Positions 29,654-39,022 of a stretch of 64,000 nt of DNA are shown here, one piece after another. Both the position numbers and the translations under genes were made by a program. Numbering within the stretch: the stretch's first letter is position 1; every line of letters begins with the position of its first letter. The notes under the pieces are model-generated. The model had not been told where the DNA came from. It saw only the letters and a list, made by a program, of their open reading frames with translations, and did not search any database. Source of the DNA: Mesostigma viride (Eukaryota; Streptophyta; Mesostigmatophyceae; Mesostigmatales; Mesostigmataceae); contig RPFO01000288.1 of assembly GCA_009746045.1 (NCBI GenBank), positions 1,416,911 through 1,480,910 on the forward strand, in the 5' to 3' direction.

Positions 29654-31430
29654 CCTGGGGCGGCACCACATGGCTAAGGGGCAAGCGCGTATGCGATCCC
29701 TCCCCCTCCCCGGGGGCGTCCACGTCCTCGTGGGCACTCGTCTCCTCCAAGAGAGGTGACAAGTCATCGCTGGTGGTGTGTCCCAGATGAAACAGGTGGC
29801 GGGCCCGGGGAGACCGTGGCTCCGCGCCGTAGGCGGTCCCCGGGGCGGCCACTGGTACGCAAGTGGTATGAAGCACATCCATGTCCTCGTAGAACCAATA
29901 GTCCGCCCGTCGCGAAAGGGCGTCTGGCACCACGTTGTCCGCGCCCTTGACGTATTGGATCTTGAATGGCGCAAACTGTGACAAGTACTCCATCCACCGC
30001 GCTTGGCGGGGCGTCAGGTTGGGCTGCACCAGGAGGTGGGTGAGCGGCCGGTGGTCGGTGTGGATCACCAGGCGGTGGGGGTCGAGATCCCCCTGCTCAC
30101 TAATGGCCACCGAAAACTGGGCCCCCAGAAGATGATGACGCCACGTGTGGCAGCTGTAGACTACTGCCAGAAGCTCCTGCTGATGCACTGGGTAATTCCG
30201 CTCCGCCGGAATCATTGTGCGTGAGATATACTCGATGGGCTGAAGACCCTTGCCTTGGTCCTGCAGGAGGACACCCCCGATGGCCACCTTGCTGGCATCC
30301 GTAGCCACGACGAAAGGGAGGGCCGGGTCCGGCAGGATAAGGACTGGCGCTGTGGTGAGGTGGCGCTTAAGCGCCTCAAAAGCCTGTTGGCACTGCTCAG
30401 CCCAAAGGAACGGGGTACCCTTCTTGAGAAGAGCGTTGATCGGGGCGGCGATGGTGGCAAACCGCGGGATGAATCGTCGGTAGTAAGATGCCAGTCCCAG
30501 GAAGCTGCGCACCCCTTTCACGTCCGTAGGGACAGGCCATTGCTGGACGGACTCGATCTTCTCAGGGTCGGTCGCGATGCCGTCCGCGGACAAGGTATGG
30601 CCCAGAAACGGCACACAGCGGCCGGCGCGCACCTTGGCCTTCCGCGCCGAAAGGTGCTCATCCTCCATGATCTGCAGCACGGCGTCCACATCCTCTAGGT
30701 GCTCCTCGAACGTCTTGGAGTACACCAGGATGTCGTCCAGATACGCCAGCGCGCACGTGCGCTTGTAGGTCCAGGGCGGGCGCGCCCCCTTCTGCGGGTC
30801 CGCCAGGTCCTGGGAGACCTGCGGCAAGTGGGCTGTGCCCATCACCGGACGGAGGATGTCATTCATCAGCATCTGGAAGGACGCAGGCGAATTACACAGC
30901 CCCATTGCCGCCACCCGAAACTGATAGTGACCGAAGGGCGTAGCGAACGCGGTCTTGTGGCAGTCTTCTGGCGCGATGCGCAGCTGCCAAAACCCGTCCG
31001 CACAGTCGATGACGGTGAAACACGTAGCCCCCTGGACACGGTTGAAGATGTCGTCGATCCGCGGTAGAGGATACCGGGACTTGACGGTGATGGCGTTCAG
31101 CTTCCGGTAATCCATCACCAGACGCCACTTGCCTCCCGGCTTGGGAACAAGCAGCACGCCCGCTGAGAAGGGGCTGTTGCTGGGTTCAATGAGCCCAGCG
31201 TCGAGCAGTGAATTAATGAGGATCTTCTTGAGCTCCACCAGCTCGACTGGGCCCATGCGGTACATGGGAGACACGGTAGGCCCAGAACCCTCCTGGAGCT
31301 GGACACGATGTAACACCGATCGGTTGGGAGGGAACTGAGGGGTGCGATCCGCGAATAGGGTAGTGCGCTTCTCCAGGACGGCATTGAACCGCGCCAGCTC
31401 GTCTGGTGTGAATCCGGCACCAATCTCTTA
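29654..31430 (-). CDS. Chromovirus reverse transcriptase and RNase H (pol, 5' half)
   Basis: The frame is open from about 31430 and truncated by LARD-A2 at 29654. RT landmarks in order: GGKWRLVMDYRKLN, YPLPRIDDIF, the palm aspartate in FTVIDCADGFWQL, FRVAAMGLCNSPASFQ, and the YLDD box in ALAYLDDILVYS. RNase H follows, with VVATDASKVAIGGVLLQD, the glutamate in YPVHQQELLAVV, and IHTDHRPLTHLL, and closes with GADNVVPDALSRR. Removing LARD-A2 and one TSD copy joins this frame in phase with the integrase frame, so the insertion hit an intact pol in the RNase H-integrase linker. Upstream, the protease frame is offset by one base near 31430. Confidence 0.93.
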
Positions 31431-32330
31431 AGCAGAGCCTGAGTGCTGTCCAGGTCTATGCGATACATCGCGTACTCCTTGCCCTTCCGGAGCTGGCGCG
31501 CCAGCGTCTTGCTACTCATCAGGATCTGGGACGCTGGTCGAGGCCCGTCCGCCGAGCGCTCGTGTGTAATGTTATGGACCTCCGCGGCCTGTGCCCTATA
31601 CTCGCTGTCTGGGCACCAGAAAGAACCATCCGGAAACCAAACTACCCGCCGGCGCACACTGATGTCCACATCCTGCTTGTCCAGCCAGTCCACTCCAATG
31701 ATGATGTCGGCAGCGCCCAGCGGCGCAATAGTCGCCACCAGGTCCACCGGCGTGCCCTGCAGCACACCCTTGATGTCTGCTAGGCCCGGCGATTGGTGTC
31801 GCCGACCGTCTGAGTAGGTTCCGTGTGGTTCCGTAGTTTGCTTGTTTTGTATTGGTTGTTTATGTGTAGTATTTTGTAGTATTTTGGACGGACGACCCGA
31901 GCCGCTAACTTGGAGGGTTTATCGCGTCCGTTGGATCCATCATCGGACGCTCCAGATTGTCGGAGGCTAACGTTTTAACTTTTTTCATTTTGCCTTCGTA
32001 TATACTGCCGTGGTGTGAGGCCGGGGTACCAGGCCCAGCCGACGCACTAGGGCCTCGTTGATGAAGGACGTGGAGGCGCCGGTGTCGACCAGGAACTTCA
32101 CGTCCATGATCGTTTTCTCCTTCAAATACGGATCAAGGACGGTGGGAGGGACCAGTAACCCTCCGCTGAAAAGAAACAGATGCCGCGAATCTCCTTGAGA
32201 TGCACGCGCCGCCGGTTGGGTGGGCGCGTCTGCGGCCACGTTATTGACGTCTACCTCTACTCTAGTTGACTCCGCGTCTGGGCTACCATCTGATTTTTCT
32301 ACCCTATCCCCTACCCCGGGACCCAAGCCC
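31431..32330 (-). pseudogene. Chromovirus protease (retropepsin), interrupted
   Basis: The N-terminal half ends VKFLVDTGASTSFINEALV, with the catalytic DTGA at about 32086, and stops at 31985. The C-terminal half (AADIIIGVDWLDK, near 31700) is in the same frame, but about 200 bp of AT-richer sequence between them holds four in-frame stops within 60 bases. This could be a small insertion, a retained intron or decay. Retropepsin cleaves the Gag-Pol precursor. The protease frame also differs from the gag frame, so a frameshift near 32300-32400 (programmed or decay) is needed to enter it. Confidence 0.75.
31790..31985. other. AT-richer segment inside the protease
   Basis: Contrasts with the GC-rich flanking gag-pol sequence and contains a duplicated TAGTATTTTG. 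The flanking protease halves remain in the same frame. No TSD or strong splice sites found. Confidence 0.4.
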
Positions 32331-34251
32331 ATGGGCAGGGCTACTACTCCCGAGGAGCGGTGGGACGGGAGGCCGCCTCGCCCGACCACCCGCCCTCTTC
32401 CCCCCCTCCTCCTCTTCGTCAGCCCCCTCCTCGTCGTCATACTCGTAGCCAGCCACTGCCTGCGTTTGGCCGGAAGAGGAGGACTGTCGCCGCGCCTCCA
32501 TCTCGTTGACCGCACGCAACACACCCTTGGTAGAGCTGGTCGCGGGTGGTCGCGGCTGCTGGTACTGCGTCGGGACCTGTCTGGCGTGCTGCAGGCGAGC
32601 CGCACGCTCTCCCGCGTTGCGGGGTCGGTCCCGAGGACCGGAGGAGTCGGGGCGGCTGCCGAAGGCCGGGCCGGAGAAACGAACACAGGGTGTCCCTTCT
32701 CCTGTCCCACGACTGGCGTTCTTGCCCCGGAGCTTGGGGCAGTCGCGCTTGAGGTGCCCCACCTCGCTGCACATGAAGCAGCGCGCCTTGCTAGCGTCGA
32801 TCGCGTTGACGCCAAGGTCAGTGTAGCCCTCGTCAGGGTCGTCGAGGTACTCGTCCTCCTCCTCGCCGGCGAACTCAGTGGAGTACATCTGATTCACCCG
32901 TCGCGGGGGAGCAGGTCTGAAGAAACGGCGCACTGAGGGTGCACGCCCGCGAGCCACTACGTCGGCCACCTGTAGGAGATACCTCTGGATATTCAAGATG
33001 TCCCACTCTTCCCAAGGGACATCAGCATAGTGCTTGAATACCTCGTCCTGCAGCTCAGGGCAGAGTGCCTCGATGAACCTGCTCTTGTACTCGTACCAGG
33101 TCATGTCAGCCAGGTAGGCGGCGCTGGACTCGAACTTAGACAGAAACTCGCGATATGGGGTGGTCCCCTGGCGCAGCTTGCTGAAGGCCATCCGCTCGTG
33201 GAGTGTAGCATCTGGGGGCACCAGCTTGCGACGCACTCGGTCCATCAGTTCCGCCAAGGTTTGCGGGTATGACTGGGACGCGATGCTCTCACAGTTCAAG
33301 ATGCTTATCACCGAGGGGTCCATACAGGAGTTAATCACTAGATCAATCAGATCGCTGGTGGCCAGCTGCCAGTTGTGATGATTGCGCCAGATGGTATACT
33401 GCCGTCGCCACATGCGTCCCCATTCCTCTACCTCGCGCGGTTTCATGTCCGCGTGCAGCTTGGGTACATTCTTGAAATTGGGCATCGGTGGGGCCTTTAC
33501 TGCGGCGGTGACGGGCCCACCGACGTCTAGGTGGGGGATATCGCCGAAGTCGGGGGGCTGCGACCGGGGGAGAGAGCTGGATCTGGGCGGCGTCCCATGA
33601 GTCCGCCGCACCTGGACGGATGAGGGGTGTTCGTACCCCGGGTCATCCAAGGCCACCCTGCTGAAGCTGAGGTTGCCAGCAGGCGCAGGCGAGGGGACCG
33701 CACTTTGGTCAAGCCCCCGTGGGCGCTGCGGTTGAGGTGCCGGGCGCTGGACTGGCGTGTGAGTCTCCTCGTCTCTGGTGGTGACACTGCTCCTGGTCTC
33801 CCCTGGGCTGGTCCGTGGTCTATGAGTACCAACGGGCGGGCCCTGCGTGACAGTTCCCTCGTCCGCCTCGTTAGTCCCTTCCAGGTCATCGAACTCGCCA
33901 TCTGCCCCTGGGACCTCCCCTTCCTCGTCCGAATACCATAGCGCCGTGGGTAACAGGGACGTGCTGCCGAAGGACACTCTGCGTCTGCCCCGGTGTGGGG
34001 GGCCCGGTGGAGGTCCCTGGGGCCGCCCCCGACCTGCCCAAGGATGCGTTGGCCGCCCGGTGACTGGCTGCTGATGGCGGTAGTGCAGGGTATCTTCATT
34101 CTCGTCTCTCTGCTGCTCTGGATCAGGTGGTAGCCATTGTGGTCTCGTCTGGGGTTGTTGCTGCTGCGTCCGGGGTTGCTGCTGTTGCCATTGCTGCCGT
34201 GTGGTGACCGTTGCTGCTGCTGCTGCTGCTGCTGCTGTTGCTGCTGCTGCG

Positions 34252-34300
<49 letters not shown>

Positions 34301-34301
34301 T

Positions 34302-34336
<35 letters not shown>

Positions 34337-34636
34337 CGAGTACTCTTGGAGCCTCTCTCGGTCGTTCCTGTCATCTCCCTGCCTTGTTAAGGCGTCTAGA
34401 ATGTCCCCATCCGCTGGGAACCTAGGGTTCTGACCTCTGGATCGTGGAAAGCCTTCCGCAGGTCTCTCCATGACCTCACCTGTATCTGTCCCTGCTTGGA
34501 CGTGCAGTGGTACCTCTGTCCTCTCTGTACCGTGCTCGTGGTTGTCTACCGGTTCTACCTCTGTATTCTCTAGATCTCGTTCTCTAGTCTCTTCCTCTGT
34601 ATCTCTGGCGTTCCTTGTTTGGGACCGTGTTGGCAT
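32304..34636 (-). pseudogene. Chromovirus gag with polyglutamine tract and zinc knuckle
   Basis: The N-terminal frame starts at ATG 34636 (MPTRSQTRNARD) and runs through a long Gln tract (34208-34337). The capsid and nucleocapsid lie in another frame, open to 32304. They show a capsid-like core (MPNFKNVPKLHADMKPREVE, LPTRM-type helices such as LMDRVRRKLVPPDATLHERM, then YREFLSKFESSAAYLADMTW) and one zinc knuckle, CFMCSEVGHLKRDC. The frame change maps to the CAG repeat or just after it, since the sequence beyond reads sensibly only in the shifted frame. Slippage in the CAG array is the simplest cause. Gag assembles the particle and binds RNA. Confidence 0.85.
34208..34337 (-). repeat. CAG/CAA microsatellite encoding polyglutamine
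   Basis: About 40 consecutive Gln codons in the gag N-terminal frame, with CAA interruptions. The antisense frames read polyCys and polyAla. Confidence 0.95.
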
Positions 34637-34770
34637 GGTGCTCGTACCGGTACCTTACACTGCAGGCAACACCTCCCCAGGAAGGAAGAGAGAGAAAGAG
34701 AAAGAGAGCAACCACGTGCTATAGAGCTAGGACTATGGAACCTAATACTACTCCCTAGTAATGGTCTCCT

Positions 34771-35112
34771 CTACTGCTTGCTAGGGCCAATGGTCAGCTG
34801 AGAGAAAGTCACTGTAACTGCTGTCCCCTCCCCCTGGCTGCTGAGCGTGGGTGGCTTAGAGCATTCACGAGTGGTGTGCATCCCCTCAGGCAATGGCATG
34901 TGTTCCCTAACAAACCTATCAGCATCAGTGATGTTATCAAACCCCTTCCATTTAGCACTAGAGTCTTTAGACACTATCTTGTCCTTGATGTGTTCTTCAC
35001 ATGCCTTCCAACTGTAAAATATGGCTGGTCTACCCTCGCCCCCATCATGGGCCACGGCATAGTAAGGAAATCCAGATTGACCACCCTTATTTATTCTGTT
35101 GCGTCTGGGCAT
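34771..35112 (-). CDS. RNase H1-type hybrid-binding domain protein in the chromovirus leader
   Basis: 113 codons from ATG 35112, ending 134 bases before the gag ATG. It resembles the N-terminal hybrid-binding domain of eukaryotic RNase H1 (also in caulimovirus P6, Pfam Cauli_VI): YYAVAHDGGEGRPAIFYSWK, CEEHI, then AKWKGF and DADRFVREHM. That is the family pattern of FYAV...G..PGIY..W..C...V....A.YK.F....EA..F. The domain binds RNA/DNA hybrids. There is no catalytic RNase H here; the element's own RNase H lies in pol. The product could be an accessory nucleic-acid chaperone captured from a host RNase H1 gene. The assignment rests on motif resemblance. Confidence 0.65.
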   Translation of the reverse strand: MPRRNRINKGGQSGFPYYAVAHDGGEGRPAIFYSWKACEEHIKDKIVSKDSSAKWKGFDNITDADRFVREHMPLPEGMHTTRECSKPPTLSSQGEGTAVTVTFSQLTIGPSKQ

Positions 35113-35597
35113 GTTACATCATCTGTATTTATTCTGTTGTCTCTTTGATGTTACATCATAGGCTGGCAGAGGCTTGCAAGCAGGAGAGAAAGAGGGGATC
35201 CCAGGCTACCTCTAGGTGCAGTGACCTTTACCAACACAAACGAGGGAGAAGCACAGAGTCTAACACAGCACACGCCCGAGCTTTCCGCGGAACGGGCTAT
35301 ACGCACACACGGAGGTAAACACCGTCAACACAGTCGGCAACAGCCAGACGGTATCCACCCCCACGACCCCTTGCAGGTCAAACAACGAATGGCCGTCTCC
35401 GCGACGTCCATGGGCACCAACGACATATACAACCTATAGAGGGTACAACATATAACATAAACCCCCTACGCGTGCGGTCCCGGAGAGAAAGCGAGCTCGC
35501 CAGCTAGCCTTCAGCAGGCATAGCTTGTCAAGAAAGAATTCTAACTAGGGGACGTACCATCTTCGATGACGTTAATCCCTCCTGAGCTGGCCGCCAC
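35113..35597 (-). other. Chromovirus 5' leader, upstream of the HBD ORF
   Basis: No gene supported. It contains a duplication of about 50 bp (ATGTTACATCAT repeated near 35111 and 35148). Confidence 0.5.
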
Positions 35598-35790
35598 CCG
35601 GTGTCGTTGAAGGCAAGCCCTGGCCGCCACTAGGTGTCGTTGAAAACAGGAGAGCTGAACGCTATCGTTGACAGCACCTCACCACAGGACTATTGCTAGC
35701 CCCGCCGAGTATCCCAGACTGGCCGCTTGCTGTCTAGGTCGTCGTTGAATCCCTTTACGGGCTGGCCGCCGGCCTGACAGCAATCGTTGA
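35598..35790 (-). repeat. Imperfect tandem repeats in the chromovirus leader
   Basis: Four to five degenerate units of about 40-50 bp built from CTGGCCGCC and (T)CGTTGAA motifs, close to the primer-binding site. The position is typical for RNA packaging or dimerisation signals; the function is not shown. Confidence 0.55.
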
Positions 35791-35886
35791 ATTCCGGAAC
35801 CTCTACCTACGCCAAGCTTCGTCTTGGTATCCTAATTGGCTCACTAACCCTCTCCGCGAGAGTTAGCTAACCTTTCCAGCACATTT

Positions 35887-35899
35887 CCTCCGATAACCA
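35887..35899 (-). promoter_or_regulatory. Primer-binding-like site of the chromovirus
   Basis: On the minus strand TGGTTATCGGAGG lies one base after the 5' LTR. It differs by one base from the LARD-A site. Confidence 0.6.
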
Positions 35900-35900
35900 G

Positions 35901-36485
35901 TGTTACGTCCCTGCCCAGACACACCTAGCCTGAGCTACGTAGCGAAAGACCCTTCTTGCCGGAATTAGGAATAATTCAAGATAGCCTAAAGTAGGTTGCG
36001 CTTCACGACGGGAGTCGTGAGATATCTGGCATCACGGCTTGATGCCAAGCTAATTAGTACACACTTATATTGGCTAGCAATACCAATTACAAATGGATAA
36101 TTGCCCCGGGCTCAATGTGTAGGCGTATTCGCACTTATCATTCATTAAACCAAGAGGACGAGACTCTCGTCCTCGGACCAATTTAACCTAGGTTGGTTGC
36201 GGCGCAGATACACGCCAATTTCCCTAGAACATTCCGAGTCACTCATTCCACGTAGGATCCGGGCCGACATCGACCCTCAACTATAGGTTCCACGCCTAGA
36301 ACCACGGACGGACTCAGAACTGGCGCAGCGCCACGGCACCGGCCCCTAAAAGGACAACCTAGGACCAAAATAACTAGTCCAATTCACACAATAGCCAAGG
36401 TCCATAAAACCCAAGTCTAATAGACCAAACAGCCTTAGTAATTTATGCCATTGTTACGTCCGACCAAAAGGGCTGGGACGTAACA
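35901..36485 (-). repeat. 5' LTR of the chromovirus
   Basis: 585 bp, near-identical to 18069-18657; terminal hairpin at 36452-36485. Confidence 0.92.
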
Positions 36486-36490
36486 GGTGT

Positions 36491-36957
36491 AAAGCATACA
36501 GAGAGAGAACCTTACCGGTTCATCTGTGTTCTGATTGGCTGAGACCTGTAGGATTGCGTTGGACTCCTCTGTGTCGGCGGGGACATAAGCTTTGCCTGTT
36601 TGTCACCATAGCCATCAGGCGGATACCCCCAATTATGTGAAGTTATTTCTAATAACCAAACATGCTCACTTCAGGCCCTGTTATTGGACAGCCATATCCG
36701 ATAGACAGGAAGTCTTGTGTCTGTATGAACAAGCAGAGAGACGCCCGACCAAAAGGGGACCACCGCTCTCTATCGCGTAAGTACCGTCTCGCAGGAATGG
36801 CCTCTAGACGGGAAACGACCACCCTCTACGATTCCTGGAGAGTGCTAGGAATCTCCCCTGTCTCTTGGGGTTTGATAAGTCCGTTCTGTCTTTAATGACA
36901 GGAGGTAAAAGATCTGTGCATTTAGTGGAGCAGAGGCCACCATTTTATTCTGTTACA
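36491..36957 (+). repeat. 3' LTR of LARD-A1, second fragment
   Basis: 467 bp completing the split LTR. The host TSD ACAGG follows at 36958-36962. Confidence 0.92.
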
Positions 36958-36962
36958 ACAGG

Positions 36963-37670
36963 GTTGTCCGATGACCCCCAATTTTGGGGGGTAAACACTA
37001 CCATATATGTGCTCACTTGGGCCCAAACCCTGGGTTCAAGAGGTTTCAGCAAGCTATTGAAATAAATTTTTGGCCAGAAAAAGCCAAAATATTTTGGTGT
37101 GTTCATATTCATCATCCTGCACGACTCAAAAACGCGGGCAAGATAACTGAAGGCTCGAGCTACCATGGTCCAGATTCTCCCGATTTCTGGCCTGCACTGG
37201 TTGTCTCCTTGACACTATACCAAAGCCCCTTGAACATCAGCTTGAAGCTCTGTGCAACATTGCAACCAACATTATAGTTGTCACACTTAATTTTAATGTT
37301 GCACTGTAACGATACTGCATTATTCACGTATGGATCGTCATGATAGAGGCCTGTAGTATTAGTGACACAACTGAGTCACCGAATTATGGGTATTCTGATC
37401 GAATTATGGGTATGTCCAGCAACAGTACATGTTCATACATCCACCTCACAATGGCTGTGCTAACTTTCTCAAGCTCATGCATCCACTTCACAATGGATGC
37501 GCTAACTTTCTCCAAGTAAGCACATGAACATGCAGAACACCACATCCCCACAGGGCGCATAACCAGTGAAATCATAAAAAAAATACTGAAAAAAGGTGCT
37601 TCGATGTGTCTGTGAGACAGCAGATGTCATACATGTGTGATATGTCATACATGTGTGATTTACAATCACC
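36963..37670. other. Host intergenic DNA
   Basis: No gene supported. There is a hairpin CCCCCAA-TT-TTGGGGG near 36974 and two diverged copies of about 53 bp near 37440-37510 sharing CACAATGG and GCTAACTTTCTC. TGTCATACATGTGTGAT is repeated near 37626 and 37645. Confidence 0.5.
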
Positions 37671-37677
37671 GTTTATT
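37660..37677 (-). terminator. psbP: Poly(A) signals of psbP
   Basis: On the minus strand AATAAA lies at 37677-37672, about 85 bases after the stop codon. TGTAA follows at 37664-37660, the form favoured by many green algae. The cleavage site itself is not determined. Confidence 0.55.
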
Positions 37678-37760
37678 TAGAAAGCAATTTAAAGTGTTAT
37701 TCATTCATACGATGACCACTAGGGTGCACCGGCGTGTGTTTGGTCACCAAAAAACATCAT

Positions 37761-38906
37761 TTAAGCAACAACGAACGAGGCGAACGCGGCCCTGCAGTCC
37801 TTCTCAACACCCTTGAACCACCGCTTATCACCGGCCTGGACCTTCTGGATCCACAGGTTGCCGTTGGAGACGGTGGCCTGGATGAGAACGTGCTTGCCGC
37901 CCTCGTTGCCATCAGCAGTGCGGGTAATGATCTCGTAGGTGTAGTAGGTCTTGCCGTTGGCGGTGCGGGTGCCAGACTCCAGCAGGTTGGCAGATGCCAT
38001 CTGTAACAAGCAGAGAATAGACGGCAAAAACAACCATTTTAGCATGTGTGTCCAAGCAGGTGCTTTTATATGAGCCATGGTAAAAAAACCAAGAGTTCTT
38101 AGTGTAAACGGGCACTGATAGCCAGGCTCAACGTCATGTAGCGTAACTCTGCCAGATTTTACAGACCAACTCGTCTCTATTGGCATCAACTCCTACTCAA
38201 CAGACTGCCCTGTACTGGACCTTCGCGGGCTGAATTAGTCAAGTAGAGAATGAGTGACCTACTCCGACAGCAAGGGAAATGACGACTGTCACGCTCGACA
38301 CACACACAAGAAAGGGGGGCTAGGTAAAACCTATCAGAGACTCGAGGGTTTGGCAGTGCTTACGGTGTTAGGGGCAAAGCCACCCTCGGCATCCGACTTG
38401 AACTGCTCGCTGGTCTCCCCAAGGATGAAGGAGATCGAGTTCAGGAAGTCAGCTGGGGTGCCATAGTCAGTGATGCTGGCCTTGCTGCTCGGGTTCTTGA
38501 TCACAGACAGGTTGTTCACCCTCCAGAAGTTGTCCTCATAACGCAGAAGGGTTCCGGGGAACTCGCCGAACTCCTTGGTTGGGCCCCACTTGGCGGGTAC
38601 CAGAGTAGAGAAACCCTCGCCCTGGAAGGGGATCATGCCAGTCTGAGTTGGAGCCTTACCGAACACGTTGGCCTTCTCGCCATAGGCGGCGAAAGATGGC
38701 TGGGCAGCCAGGACAACAGAGCCCACGAAGGCAGCCACAGCCGCACGACGGGTGATGGCGCCCTCCTCCATGGAGCAGGAGGTCGCCACCTTCTGGGCGA
38801 CCTTCTGCATGGCCGGCATGCTCACGCTCTTGCCATTGAAAGACTTCTGGGAAATCTTCTCAACCTTTCCCAAAAAGGCGCTGCTGTTAACCAAGGTAGC
38901 GGCCAT
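37761..38906 (-). CDS. psbP: PsbP, oxygen-evolving enhancer protein 2 (two exons)
   Basis: Exon 1 is 38906-38364 and exon 2 is 38000-37761, giving 260 residues. The intron of 363 bp (38363-38001) begins GTAAGC, ends TTACAG and lies in phase 0, joining FAPNT to MASANLLESG. PsbP is an extrinsic lumenal subunit of photosystem II that helps retain calcium and chloride at the manganese cluster. Residues 1-73 form a bipartite targeting peptide: a Ser/Lys-rich stromal part, then TRR (53-54) and a hydrophobic stretch ending SFA, typical of Tat import. The mature protein begins AYGEKANVFGK, the conserved PsbP N-terminus, and carries YEDNFWRVNNL and GDKRWFKGVEKD. The start is ATG 38906; a longer frame to 38969 begins only with TTG. 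The gene looks intact. Confidence 0.95.
38001..38363 (-). other. psbP: psbP intron
   Basis: Spliceosomal GT-AG intron of 363 bp. Donor ACC|GTAAGC, acceptor CTTGTTACAG|ATG. No embedded feature seen. Confidence 0.85.
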
Positions 38907-39013
38907 GGTGGAAGTGGAGTTGAGGGGTTGAGTGGTGGTGGGCAACGTGAGGAACGCAGGGGCAAACAAGTCTGAATGCCTGCTAACATAACCACATCCA
39001 CTCTTCCGTTCCT

Positions 39014-39022
39014 GGCCAATCA
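39014..39022 (-). promoter_or_regulatory. CCAAT box upstream of psbP
   Basis: GCCAATCAG on the plus strand (CTGATTGGC on the coding strand), about 110 bases before the start codon, a normal place for a CCAAT element. No clear TATA box was found nearby. Confidence 0.35.

Larger units (their letters stand above)
18069..36485 (-). mobile_element. Ty3/gypsy chromovirus with accessory ORFs, itself split by LARD-A2
   Basis: LTRs are 18069-18657 (589 bp) and 35901-36485 (585 bp), near-identical, with 11-bp inverted termini TGTTACGTCCC/GGGACGTAACA. The TSD GGTGT is at 18064-18068 and 36486-36490. Coding is on the minus strand: hybrid-binding-domain ORF, gag with polyQ and a zinc knuckle, protease, RT-RNase H, integrase with a chromodomain, then a long extra 3' ORF. 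LARD-A2 (23096-29653) lies between RNase H and integrase. RT before integrase and the C-terminal chromodomain define a chromovirus. Several frameshifts make this copy defective. Confidence 0.93.
2035..36957 (+). mobile_element. Outer LTR retrotransposon LARD-A1, non-autonomous, carrying nested insertions
   Basis: The 5' LTR is 2035-2764. The 3' LTR is split into 17806-18068 and 36491-36957 by the chromovirus. The TSD ACAGG is present at 2030-2034 and 36958-36962, so the whole block is one insertion into host DNA. Orientation is plus: a primer-binding-like site (TGGTAATCGGAGG) follows the 5' LTR at 2766, and a polypurine tract (GGGGGGAGGAA) precedes the 3' LTR. After removing nested insertions the internal region has no ORF recognisable as gag or pol, which fits a large retrotransposon derivative (LARD). 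I counted only about three substitutions between the two LTRs, so it is young. Confidence 0.9.

Noticed and set aside
34137-34433. Poly-cysteine and poly-alanine ORFs on the plus strand
   Set aside because: Antisense of the gag polyglutamine tract.
38907-38969. Longer N-terminus for PsbP
   Set aside because: The extension begins with TTG and no in-frame ATG; the ATG at 38906 gives a normal-length targeting peptide.
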